From Microbacteriaceae bacterium (GTDB lineage Bacteria; Actinomycetota; Actinomycetes; Actinomycetales; Microbacteriaceae): 8,361 nucleotides of DNA. Every line of letters begins with the position of its first letter. Within the stretch, counting starts at the first letter, position 1. The notes under the pieces are model-generated. The model was given only the letters and a program-made list of their open reading frames with translations, was not told the origin of the DNA and searched no databases. Positions 1 through 5,767 of the stretch are shown here, one piece after another. The stretch covers positions 1 through 8,361 of the forward strand of contig JAAZFP010000020.1 in assembly GCA_012511645.1 (NCBI GenBank), written 5' to 3'. Position numbers and translations under genes: made by a program.

Positions 1-175
1 CCGCAAGCTCGTCCTTCACGCGGTCAGGATCTGCCTCGGATGACCACTGAAAACACTCAAGCAGTTCCGCAGCCTCGATGGAGATCGATTTGGCGAGGTT
101 CTCAGCGGAATGGAACTGATCCCACTCGCGCTCGGCAACGTATGCCCGAAGATGATCCAGAACAGACTGATCCAT
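1..175 (-). CDS. MazG-like nucleotide pyrophosphohydrolase, 5' part only (cut by window start)
   Basis: The first 58 codons of a minus-strand gene are visible, starting from the ATG at 175; the rest lies beyond base 1. The translation starts MDQSVLDHLRAYVAEREWDQ and contains an N-L-A-K-S-I-S-I-E-A-A-E-L-L-E-x-F-Q-W block. This is the hallmark of short all-alpha MazG-like / dCTPase-like NTP pyrophosphohydrolases, whose EAxE glutamates bind Mg2+. The family hydrolyses (d)NTPs to (d)NMP and pyrophosphate, usually to clean up the nucleotide pool, in the cytoplasm. No convincing Shine-Dalgarno sequence lies just upstream of the ATG. The gene runs in the same direction as the membrane-anchored protein gene that ends at 213, with a 37-base gap, so co-transcription is possible. 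Family assignment is firm from the motif; nucleotide preference cannot be judged from the fragment. Confidence 0.8.
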   Translation of the reverse strand, partial: MDQSVLDHLRAYVAEREWDQFHSAENLAKSISIEAAELLECFQWSSEADPDRVKDELA

Positions 176-212
176 ACCGCGAGAGGATCATCGGGGCGAA
201 GCTCCGGCTCCC

Positions 213-1379
213 CTAAGACTGGGTGCGGTAGATGCGCCCACCGACCATCAGCCAGATCGCCGCGATCGCGGCCACAATCAGTGCGATGCCAAGCCCCACG
301 AGCAACGGCACGCTGTTTGTGGCCTCACCTGCGAAGCCGGTCGGCACGGAATTGCCCGTGAGCTCGATGTACGTGACTTCAAGCCCGCTCTGTGCAGGCT
401 CGAATACGAGAACGACATCGTGCACACCCTCAGGCAAACCGGCAATCACAATCTCAGCGAGCCCGTCTGCGCCCACTTGCGTCTCACCCACGAGGACTCC
501 GTGAAATACGGTGTAGACGGTACCCGAGACTGCGATCGGCGCCACGCGCTCAGACATGGCGACTGGGCTGGCTTCGACCGGCGCGGCAGCCCACGATGCG
601 ACTACCCCCGAGACGACTGCCGCTGGTGCAACTGTGGCAGTGGCTACCGCAGCGGTCGCTGGCGAACCGTGTGCAGCATCCGTCGAGGATGCGTCAGCGC
701 CCACCGCGACTGATTCGGCGCTGGCGCTCGAGCCACACTGTGCACCGTCACCACTGACTTCTTCTGGGTGCGCGAGCAGGCAGGTGCCAATCACCATCGG
801 GGTGTCTGCGTCAGCCGAAATCGAGTAGCGAACGACGTCGTCCGCGTATTCACTCGAGTCATCGGCGCAGGTCTGCAGAGTGTCATCACCGGGTTCAATG
901 CTGTCACCGAGCGTCACGACGCACCCTGCATCGACGTCGAACGCCGTCGTCGCGGTGCTCAGAGGCGTTTGCGCTTCTGCGGAGTCATCGCCCTCTTCTT
1001 CGAGCAGCGACGCAGCTGGGGCCTCCCCCTTCAACCTTCTATCTGGCTCGCAGGTGCTACGCAACATCACGTTCACGCTCGAGCCTCGAAACGATGACTC
1101 AACAAACACGGTTCCCGCTGGGCATCTCGGAATCAGAGCGGCTCCCTGCAACTCCGGGTCGTCAGACAGCTCGTCGAACGAGACATTGCGATGCGACAAA
1201 ATCGCGGCCTCAGAATCCCACGTTTCATCGGCTTCGGCAAGATTCGCCTGCGTCATGACCGCCTCGTTCGACGCGGGCTGTTCAGCGTGCGCCACACCAA
1301 CGAAAGCAAGCGCTGAGAAGCTCAGCACAGCAGTCAATGCGAGTGATGCACACACCTTGTGACGTCTCATAGCGCTCAT
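213..1379 (-). CDS. Secreted, C-terminally membrane-anchored protein of unknown function
   Basis: I do not recognise this 388-residue protein. From the ATG at 1379 it has a basic N-terminus (MRRHK), a hydrophobic stretch, and a signal-peptidase-I-like A-H-A|E site after about residue 32. The last 33 residues hold one strong transmembrane helix followed by a short basic tail (GGRIYRTQS), so a type I membrane protein with its bulk outside is expected. No LPXTG sortase signal is present. The outer N-terminal half carries six cysteines, possibly three disulfides. A long Ala/Ser/Val-rich linker follows, then a beta-rich stretch of about 70 residues before the helix that could be an Ig-like or prealbumin-like fold. 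The open frame extends upstream to 1505, but the stretch before 1379 has no signal-peptide character and overlaps the upstream region of the FmdB gene. An alternative start is the ATG at 1370, three codons in. A surface or adhesin-like role is only a guess. Confidence 0.78.
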   Translation of the reverse strand: MSAMRRHKVCASLALTAVLSFSALAFVGVAHAEQPASNEAVMTQANLAEADETWDSEAAILSHRNVSFDELSDDPELQGAALIPRCPAGTVFVESSFRGSSVNVMLRSTCEPDRRLKGEAPAASLLEEEGDDSAEAQTPLSTATTAFDVDAGCVVTLGDSIEPGDDTLQTCADDSSEYADDVVRYSISADADTPMVIGTCLLAHPEEVSGDGAQCGSSASAESVAVGADASSTDAAHGSPATAAVATATVAPAAVVSGVVASWAAAPVEASPVAMSERVAPIAVSGTVYTVFHGVLVGETQVGADGLAEIVIAGLPEGVHDVVLVFEPAQSGLEVTYIELTGNSVPTGFAGEATNSVPLLVGLGIALIVAAIAAIWLMVGGRIYRTQS

Positions 1380-1385
1380 GCTATG
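1368..1385 (-). repeat. Perfect inverted repeat around the start codon of the secreted protein gene
   Basis: CATAGC-N6-GCTATG spans the two candidate start codons. In the minus-strand mRNA the ATG at 1379 would sit at the beginning of the six-base loop and the ATG at 1370 in the 3' arm of the stem. The repeat is seen directly; a role in translation control or as an operator is inference. Confidence 0.45.
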
Positions 1386-1554
1386 TCTCAAACCAACTCC
1401 CGCGACATCGGTGTCAGATTCTCGCCAGGCAAAAAGCCTTATCGCCCGAGCTACGCCTTCGCGGTAGATGCGCCAGCCTGCCCAGACCTGGCTTGAGCAA
1501 TTCATTGTCTGATCCGCGGGAGCGCTCGTGGGCTACCGGGTCTCATACATCCGA

Positions 1555-1801
1555 GCACCGCTGCGGGATAGAATTTGCACTCGTGCCTACCTATGCTTAT
1601 CGCTGCGCTGACTGCGGCCATGCCTTTGACATCTACCAGCAGTTCAGTGACGACGCGCTGACCGAATGCCCCGAGTGCGACGGAACCCTGCGCAAGGTGT
1701 TTGGTTCGATCGGCGTCACCTTCAGCGGTTCAGGCTTCTACCGCACCGATTCACGGGCCGAGAGCAAGGCTGCGAGTGCAGGGAAGCCCGCGGATCCGGG
1801 T
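1555..1801 (+). repeat. Direct repeat copy 1 (FmdB gene 5' part with promoter)
   Basis: This block aligns without gaps to 7663-7909, at a constant offset of 6,108 bases. It begins about 28 bases before the GTG start, includes the -10 element, and runs through the conserved FmdB domain into the start of the serine-rich tail. Over the 62 codons 1583-1768 I count 10 mismatches by eye in 186 bases (about 95% identity). Beyond 1801 the two copies still resemble each other but need gaps. Confidence 0.85.
1569..1574 (+). promoter_or_regulatory. -10 element (TAGAAT) of a probable leaderless promoter
   Basis: TAGAAT fits the actinobacterial TANNNT -10 consensus. It lies 8 bases before the GTG at 1583, so transcription would start at or within a base or two of the start codon. 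No Shine-Dalgarno sequence precedes the GTG. The second FmdB copy has the same element at the same spacing. No clear -35 box is seen. Confidence 0.55.
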
Positions 1802-1936
1802 GGCTCGAATGGCTCCGGCAGCGCGAGTAATGCCGCCAGCACGAGCAACTCGGGATCGAGCACCACAGGTTCGTCACATGCTTCAGGCTCGTCAAGTTCT
1901 TCCAGCTCGTCAGGATCCTCAGGCTCTTCAGACTGA
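1583..1936 (+). CDS. FmdB-family zinc-ribbon protein with serine-rich tail (copy 1)
   Basis: The 117-residue protein starts VPTYAYRCADCGHAFDIYQQ (GTG read as Met). It has the FmdB/putative regulatory zinc-ribbon signature: C8-x2-C11 and C29-x2-C32 form a four-cysteine zinc site, followed by the conserved K-V-F-G-S-I-G-V-x-F and G-S-G-F-Y-R-T-D-S-R blocks. Residues after about 63 form a low-complexity Gly/Ser tail with no expected fold. The GTG at 1583 is preferred because homology to the second copy begins there and the -10 element sits just ahead of it. An upstream ATG in the same frame at 1493 would add 30 residues unlike the family. The biological role of FmdB proteins is poorly known; the name comes from a regulator of formamide/acetamide use, but most members have no assigned function. 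It converges on the ferredoxin reductase gene with 38 bases between the stops. Confidence 0.9.
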   Translation: MPTYAYRCADCGHAFDIYQQFSDDALTECPECDGTLRKVFGSIGVTFSGSGFYRTDSRAESKAASAGKPADPGGSNGSGSASNAASTSNSGSSTTGSSHASGSSSSSSSSGSSGSSD

Positions 1937-1974
1937 ATTCAGGGCGCGTCAGAACCTCCATCACCCAGGTCGTC

Positions 1975-3162
1975 TCAGGCCGCGACCCCCACGGGGCGCG
2001 TCAGGGCGCGCAGCTTCGGCACCGAAATGCGGTAGCCCAGTGCGGCCGAGGTCGCCGTGCCGTCGTCATGTTGCCAGCGAAGTACCGCGGAGCGCTCCTC
2101 GAGACTGCCGCTGACGATCTCGGGCATGCCAGAGACGGGAAGCTCGCCGCAAACCTTCAAGGAAATGCCGAACTGCTCGGTCCAAAAGTAAGACTGGAAG
2201 CTCAACTCAGGTGCGTCATCGCCTCGCATCAAGGCCTGGGCTGCGACCTTGGCCTGTTCGATGGCGCTCGTCCACAGGGGCACCCGGCACACGCCGTGCG
2301 CGGTGGGAAATGCGGCAACATCACCAGCCGCCACGACGCCGGCGACCACCCGACCATCTGCGACCACCCGCCCTCGGGTGTCGACCTGCAGCTCACCGTC
2401 AGTGAGCAGACCCGAGCCTGCCAACCACCCGACGTTTGCCTCATCACCGATCGCGCTCACCACGAGCGGCACCTCGATGGTCTCATTGTCGAGGATCACC
2501 CTGGCACCGCCGTCGCGCCCTGGATCCGCGGCTTCAACCGCCACCCCCTGCGACCGCACGAGGCGAATACCGGCGTCGAGAGCCGCAGCGGCCATCGTTT
2601 GGGGGATCACCTCACCGGCTTGCCCGAGCATTGGGGTGCGTCGCGAGACGAGCGTGACCCGGCAGCCGGCCTTCACCGCGCCAGACGCAACCTCCATGGC
2701 GAGGGCTCCCCCGCCAATCACGACGACGTCGGGACGATCGGCGAGTCGGCGACGCAGTTCGAGCGCGTCATCGATGCCGCGCAGCGTCAATTCTGCCGGC
2801 GCCGACGAGAGGCGACTGGCCCGCGTGCCGCTTGCAATCACCAGCCCGTCAAACGGCACCCATTCGCCACCCGTAATTTCTACCTCACGCCGCGGCAGAT
2901 CAAGGCGAGTCGCGCTCACGCCGAGTCGCTCTGCCGCGCCGTGTTCGGGCGCTGGGAGGAAGTGAGAGGCCAGGTCTTCGTCGAGGTCAAGCAGCGCGGC
3001 CTTCGAGAGCGCCGGTCGGCTATACGCCGGGTAGGTTTCGGCGCCGATGATCGTCATTTCACCCGCATACCCTTCACTGCGCAGGGTTTCTGCGGCGGTG
3101 AGCCCGGCGATGCCGTTTCCGACCACAACCACGTGGCGCATTGGCGAGCCCGAGACGGTCAC
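1975..3162 (-). CDS. FAD-dependent ferredoxin reductase of the P450 type
   Basis: A 395-residue NAD(P)/FAD oxidoreductase, resembling putidaredoxin reductase and BphA4, that passes electrons from NAD(P)H to a ferredoxin. Visible motifs are the FAD dinucleotide fold G15-N-G-I-A-G20, the Y-S-R-P-A-L-S-K block (47-54) typical of this reductase group, a central I-A-S-G-T-R, the NAD(P)H-binding G150-G-G-A-L-A-M-E157, and the A-A-G-D-V-A flavin motif near 278-283 followed by P-L-W-T-S-A. Length is normal for the family. The frame starts with GTG at 3162, only three bases after the ferredoxin stop. An ATG at 3141 (MRHVVVVGN) gives a more family-like N-terminus and may be the true start; neither has a strong Shine-Dalgarno, which suggests translational coupling to the ferredoxin. 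The partner is most likely the adjacent ferredoxin and the nearby P450. NADH versus NADPH use cannot be decided by eye. Confidence 0.9.
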   Translation of the reverse strand: MTVSGSPMRHVVVVGNGIAGLTAAETLRSEGYAGEMTIIGAETYPAYSRPALSKAALLDLDEDLASHFLPAPEHGAAERLGVSATRLDLPRREVEITGGEWVPFDGLVIASGTRASRLSSAPAELTLRGIDDALELRRRLADRPDVVVIGGGALAMEVASGAVKAGCRVTLVSRRTPMLGQAGEVIPQTMAAAALDAGIRLVRSQGVAVEAADPGRDGGARVILDNETIEVPLVVSAIGDEANVGWLAGSGLLTDGELQVDTRGRVVADGRVVAGVVAAGDVAAFPTAHGVCRVPLWTSAIEQAKVAAQALMRGDDAPELSFQSYFWTEQFGISLKVCGELPVSGMPEIVSGSLEERSAVLRWQHDDGTATSAALGYRISVPKLRALTRPVGVAA

Positions 3163-3165
3163 CGA

Positions 3166-3354
3166 TTAGACCAGTCGCAGCGCAGCAACGGGACAGACCC
3201 GAACGGCTGCTTTTGCGGCTTCGAGGTCGGCGCCCTCCACCTCGGTCTGCTCGAGCACCAGCTCGTCATTCTCGTCAAGGTACATCAGCTTTGGCGCGAC
3301 GTCTTCGCACAGTCCGTGCGCTTCGCAGCGTGGACGATCAAGTTCAATCTTCAA
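3166..3354 (-). CDS. P450-associated ferredoxin with a single Fe-S cluster, His variant
   Basis: The 62-residue protein carries C10-E-A-H13-G-L-C16 and a late C54-P, the pattern of the small ferredoxins encoded next to actinobacterial P450s. His13 takes the place of the usual second cysteine, which leaves three cysteines and fits a [3Fe-4S] cluster (or a [4Fe-4S] with an unusual ligand). It would carry single electrons from the FAD reductase to the P450 in the cytoplasm. The start is TTG at 3354, chosen because a strong GAGGAGG sits five bases upstream and the protein then begins M-K-I-E-L-D as in relatives. It is first in a two-gene unit with the reductase and is transcribed away from the lysR gene. 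Function in P450 electron transfer is well supported by context; partner specificity is inferred. Confidence 0.92.
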   Translation of the reverse strand: MKIELDRPRCEAHGLCEDVAPKLMYLDENDELVLEQTEVEGADLEAAKAAVRVCPVAALRLV

Positions 3355-3359
3355 AGCAA

Positions 3360-3366
3360 CCTCCTC
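3360..3366 (-). promoter_or_regulatory. Strong ribosome binding site that fixes a TTG start
   Basis: The minus strand reads GAGGAGG, five bases before TTG at 3354-3352. It is the best Shine-Dalgarno match in the window and decides the start of the ferredoxin despite the rare TTG codon. Confidence 0.8.
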
Positions 3367-3396
3367 GTTGCGGGCGATATCTCATTCAATAGGATC

Positions 3397-3427
3397 ACCG
3401 TACGCCAGCACCACCACACTTCGTCAA
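3397..3427 (-). promoter_or_regulatory. Possible promoter of the ferredoxin-reductase operon
   Basis: On the minus strand TTGACG (3427-3422) could be a -35 box and TACGGT (3402-3397) a TANNNT -10 box, with a 19-base spacer that is longer than ideal. The -35 candidate lies inside the conserved operator-like motif, as expected for a promoter controlled by the adjacent LysR protein. Weak by eye; transcript mapping would settle it. Confidence 0.33.
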
Positions 3428-3439
3428 ATGAATCGAATG
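3420..3439 (+). promoter_or_regulatory. Putative LysR operator in the ferredoxin/lysR divergent region
   Basis: This contains TTC-N7-GAA (a T-N11-A LysR-type box, 3420-3432) overlapping AATGAATCGAATG (3427-3439). Twelve of the thirteen bases of the latter recur in front of the P450 at 4475-4487. The site lies between the divergent ferredoxin and lysR genes, where LysR-type regulators classically bind to control both the target and themselves. Confidence 0.45.
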
Positions 3440-3490
3440 TATGCTGAACATCTATGGGGCGAATAGCGCAAGCGCTTCGAAGGGGAATCA

Positions 3491-4453
3491 GTGACGCTCG
3501 ATCAGCACTCACACGGCAGCACGTTTCGCAGCCTCGCATCAATTGACTTGAATCTTCTCGTGCCACTCATGGCACTGCTCGAAGAACGCTCTGTCACCCA
3601 CGCAGCATCGCGCGTGAATCTGTCGCAACCGGCGATGAGCCACGCGCTCAAGCGATTGCGCACGCTGCTTGGTGACGAGCTGCTCGTGCGGCAGGGCGGC
3701 GCGATGCTATTGACACCGCGCGCCGAGAAACTGATCGAGCCCGTGCGACGAGCGCTGAATGAGTCGGTGCGGGCACTCAACCCGCCCCCGTTCAATCCGC
3801 ACACCGACTCCCGCACCATTACCCTCGCACTCACCACTAGCACGGCGTTCGTGTATGGCCCCCTGCTGCGCAAGCTCCTCGATGAGCGCGCTCCACAGAT
3901 GCACCTGCAGCTGCAGACCGGCGATCTTTCCGACCCTTCCGTCTACACCGCAAACGGGGTCGACGCGGTGCTGCTCAGCGAGGGCTTGCGCTCTCCTTAC
4001 GCTCGCGAGCGACTCTACGATGACCACTGGGTGGTGCTCACCTCAGGCGACGTTTCACGCGACCGCACCCCCGCCCAGGTACTCGAGGAGGAGCCCCACA
4101 TCCGAGTGGCGACCGAGGGCCTCCAGCTCCGACCCTACGAAACGCTCGATCGGGAAGGGGTGACCTATACCGTGCGGCAGACGGTCACCGACTACCTGCT
4201 CATTCCCCACTTCCTCGCAATCATTCGCGGGGTGGGCCTGCACCGCTTTCAGGTGGCGTCAGAGTTCTTGCACCGGGATCCGCTTCGCATGCTCCCCTTC
4301 CCCTACCCCATCGCGCCGCTCGGTATCGACATCGTGTGGAACCCCTGGCTCACCGATGACGTGTTCAAGAACTGGTTGCGCGAATTGATGATCGAAGCAG
4401 CCGAACCGTTACAGCGCCGGGCAGCCGGAGTGCACTATCGCGTGACGCGCTAG
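3491..4453 (+). CDS. LysR-type transcriptional regulator
   Basis: A 320-residue DNA-binding regulator with the full family layout. Residues about 18-77 form the winged helix-turn-helix (D-L-N-L-L, then S-V-T-H-A-A-S-R-V-N-L-S-Q-P-A-M-S-H-A-L-K-R-L-R). A linker helix follows, then the effector-binding domain from about residue 105. The S-I-D-L-N-L-L opening and the C-terminal P-I-A-P-L-G-I-D-I-V-W-N-P motif resemble the NodD/NahR/LinR group, which responds to aromatic compounds or flavonoids. The GTG start has an AAGGGG Shine-Dalgarno five bases upstream. The gene sits between the ferredoxin-reductase pair (divergent) and the P450 (same strand, 132 bases on). This fits inducer-dependent control of the whole electron-transfer and oxygenase set, plus self-repression. 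The effector is not known; an aromatic acid related to the P450 substrate is the natural guess. Confidence 0.92.
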   Translation: MTLDQHSHGSTFRSLASIDLNLLVPLMALLEERSVTHAASRVNLSQPAMSHALKRLRTLLGDELLVRQGGAMLLTPRAEKLIEPVRRALNESVRALNPPPFNPHTDSRTITLALTTSTAFVYGPLLRKLLDERAPQMHLQLQTGDLSDPSVYTANGVDAVLLSEGLRSPYARERLYDDHWVVLTSGDVSRDRTPAQVLEEEPHIRVATEGLQLRPYETLDREGVTYTVRQTVTDYLLIPHFLAIIRGVGLHRFQVASEFLHRDPLRMLPFPYPIAPLGIDIVWNPWLTDDVFKNWLRELMIEAAEPLQRRAAGVHYRVTR

Positions 4454-4462
4454 CTCCCTCGC

Positions 4463-4500
4463 ATTCACATCACGAATGAATCGCATGCAGTCAATTCATT
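4463..4500 (+). promoter_or_regulatory. Putative LysR operator upstream of the P450
   Basis: Two overlapping dyads are visible. ATTC-N7-GAAT (4463-4477) is a textbook T-N11-A LysR box. AATGAAT-N12-ATTCATT (4475-4481 with 4494-4500) is a perfect 7-base inverted repeat. The core AATGAATCGCATG (4475-4487) matches the site at 3427-3439 in 12 of 13 bases. A regulatory site plus activation site pair would be normal for a LysR-controlled promoter. No confident -10/-35 pair could be assigned between it and the P450 start. Confidence 0.5.
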
Positions 4501-4546
4501 TGAGAGATAGGGCGCTCTGAGCTTGACTGTGTCGTGCGGATGGCGC

Positions 4547-4584
4547 AGGTGCCACCGTCATCACTCCGACACGAAGGTGCCACC
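4547..4584 (+). repeat. 10-base direct repeat overlapping the P450 ribosome binding site
   Basis: AGGTGCCACC occurs at 4547-4556 and again at 4575-4584, 28 bases apart, in the P450 leader. The second copy contains the Shine-Dalgarno (GAAGGTG) and ends one base before the ATG. GGTG of one copy could pair with CACC of the other. A function is not established. Confidence 0.4.
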
Positions 4585-4585
4585 T

Positions 4586-5761
4586 ATGACTGCGACGATG
4601 CAGACGTCAACGATCGACATTTGGGCCGATGAGATTCTGGCCAACCCCCACGAAGCATTCACCGAACTGCGCGAACAAGCCCCCGTCGTCTACCTCAAAC
4701 ACAGCGACGTGTGGGCACTCACTCGCTACGCAGAAATTCGCGAGGCGCTCGGATCCTGGGAAGACTTCAGCTCAACCCGCGTCGCCTTTAACCCGCAAAT
4801 GAACGAGGTGCTGACCGGCACGACACTTGCGAGCGACCCTCCACTGCACACGCAGCTTCGCGCTACCCTCAGCGAGAACCTCACCCCCCGCGCGCTGCGC
4901 GATCTCAAAGTCACCATCGACGAGAAGGCCGATCGCATCGTCGCAGACGCGGTGTCGCGTGGCACCTTCGACGCAGTGACCGACTTGGCTCAGGAGCTGC
5001 CGCTGCAGATCGTGCTCGACCTCATTGGAGTGCAAGGGGAGGTGCGCGACAAGATTCTCGGCTGGGGCGCCGCCGCCTTCAACCTGCTCGGCCCCATGAA
5101 CGAGCGCGCACAGCAGTCGTTCCCGCTCGCCGGCGAGCTCTTCGAATGGACCCACGGTATGGAGGGCGACAAGCTCGCCGAGGGCTCCATCGGCCGCGCC
5201 ATCTTCGACGCGGGTGCCCGAGGAGACATTCCACCGGAGCTGTGCGGACACATCATTCACCAGTATCTCGCGGCCGGCATGGACACGACCATCGGCGCCA
5301 TTGCCAACGCCATTCGTCTGTTCGGAGAAAACCCTGATCAGTTCGCGAAAGTGAAGGAGGACCCGACGCTCATTCCGGCCGCGTTCAACGAGGTACTGCG
5401 CATGGAAGCCGCCATGCACGCTCAGGGCCGTGGCACCACCCGCGACGTCACCGTCGGCGACACCGTGATACCCGAAGGCTCACAGGTAGCCGTGCTGTTC
5501 TATGCCGGCAACCGTGACCCGCGCCACTACGACAACCCCGACGCGTTTCTCGTCGAGCGCAACCCGGTCGACCATCTCACCTTTGGGTACGGGGTGCATG
5601 GCTGCGCCGGTCAAGGACTCGCGAAGCTCGAAGCGCATGCGGTCATTGAGGCGTTCTGCCGCCGCGTCGATTCATTTGAAATCGGCGAGCCAACGGTCAC
5701 GCTCAACAACACAAGCCGCTCACTCGGATCCCTGCCGGTGACCAGCCTCGTCGCTGCCTAA
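4586..5761 (+). CDS. Cytochrome P450, CYP199-like
   Basis: A 391-residue soluble bacterial P450 that uses O2 and two electrons from a ferredoxin to hydroxylate or O-demethylate a small substrate. Key elements are all intact: I-helix A230-G-M-D233-T234-T235 for oxygen activation, K-helix E269-V-L-R272, and the haem loop F333-G-Y-G-V-H-G-C340-A-G with C340 as axial ligand. The start at the ATG 4586 is set by GAAGGTG six bases upstream; an upstream in-frame TTG at 4523 would add 21 Cys/His-rich residues unlike the family. The A-P-V-V-Y-L opening, S-D-P-P-L-H-T-Q, F-N-L-L-G-P-M-N-E and the L-N-N-T-S-R-S-L-G-S-L-P C-terminus resemble the CYP199 group (4-methoxybenzoate-type demethylases) as recalled from memory. 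Electron donors are probably the ferredoxin and reductase encoded 1.2 kb upstream on the other strand. Substrate identity is inferred only. Confidence 0.94.
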   Translation: MTATMQTSTIDIWADEILANPHEAFTELREQAPVVYLKHSDVWALTRYAEIREALGSWEDFSSTRVAFNPQMNEVLTGTTLASDPPLHTQLRATLSENLTPRALRDLKVTIDEKADRIVADAVSRGTFDAVTDLAQELPLQIVLDLIGVQGEVRDKILGWGAAAFNLLGPMNERAQQSFPLAGELFEWTHGMEGDKLAEGSIGRAIFDAGARGDIPPELCGHIIHQYLAAGMDTTIGAIANAIRLFGENPDQFAKVKEDPTLIPAAFNEVLRMEAAMHAQGRGTTRDVTVGDTVIPEGSQVAVLFYAGNRDPRHYDNPDAFLVERNPVDHLTFGYGVHGCAGQGLAKLEAHAVIEAFCRRVDSFEIGEPTVTLNNTSRSLGSLPVTSLVAA

Positions 5762-5767
5762 CTCGAT

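Noticed and set aside
880..1362. Plus-strand open frame rich in serine opposite the secreted protein gene
   Set aside because: High-G+C antisense shadow; the minus-strand frame has a signal peptide and membrane anchor in the right places.
1427..1439. AGGC-AAAAA-GCCT small hairpin in the region before FmdB copy 1
   Set aside because: The four-base stem is too weak for a terminator or riboswitch, and no gene end lies nearby.
1984..1995. CCCC-acg-GGGG-like hairpin near the reductase stop as a terminator
   Set aside because: It lies inside the last codons of the reductase, has a short stem and no following T-run.
2068..3447. Plus-strand open frame of 459 codons
   Set aside because: It is antisense to the reductase and ferredoxin genes. 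Its translation is His/Arg/Pro-rich without any family motif, while the minus strand shows clear FAD and Fe-S motifs.
4772..5419. Minus-strand open frame within the P450 gene
   Set aside because: Antisense shadow of a well-conserved P450; no motif and no ribosome binding site.
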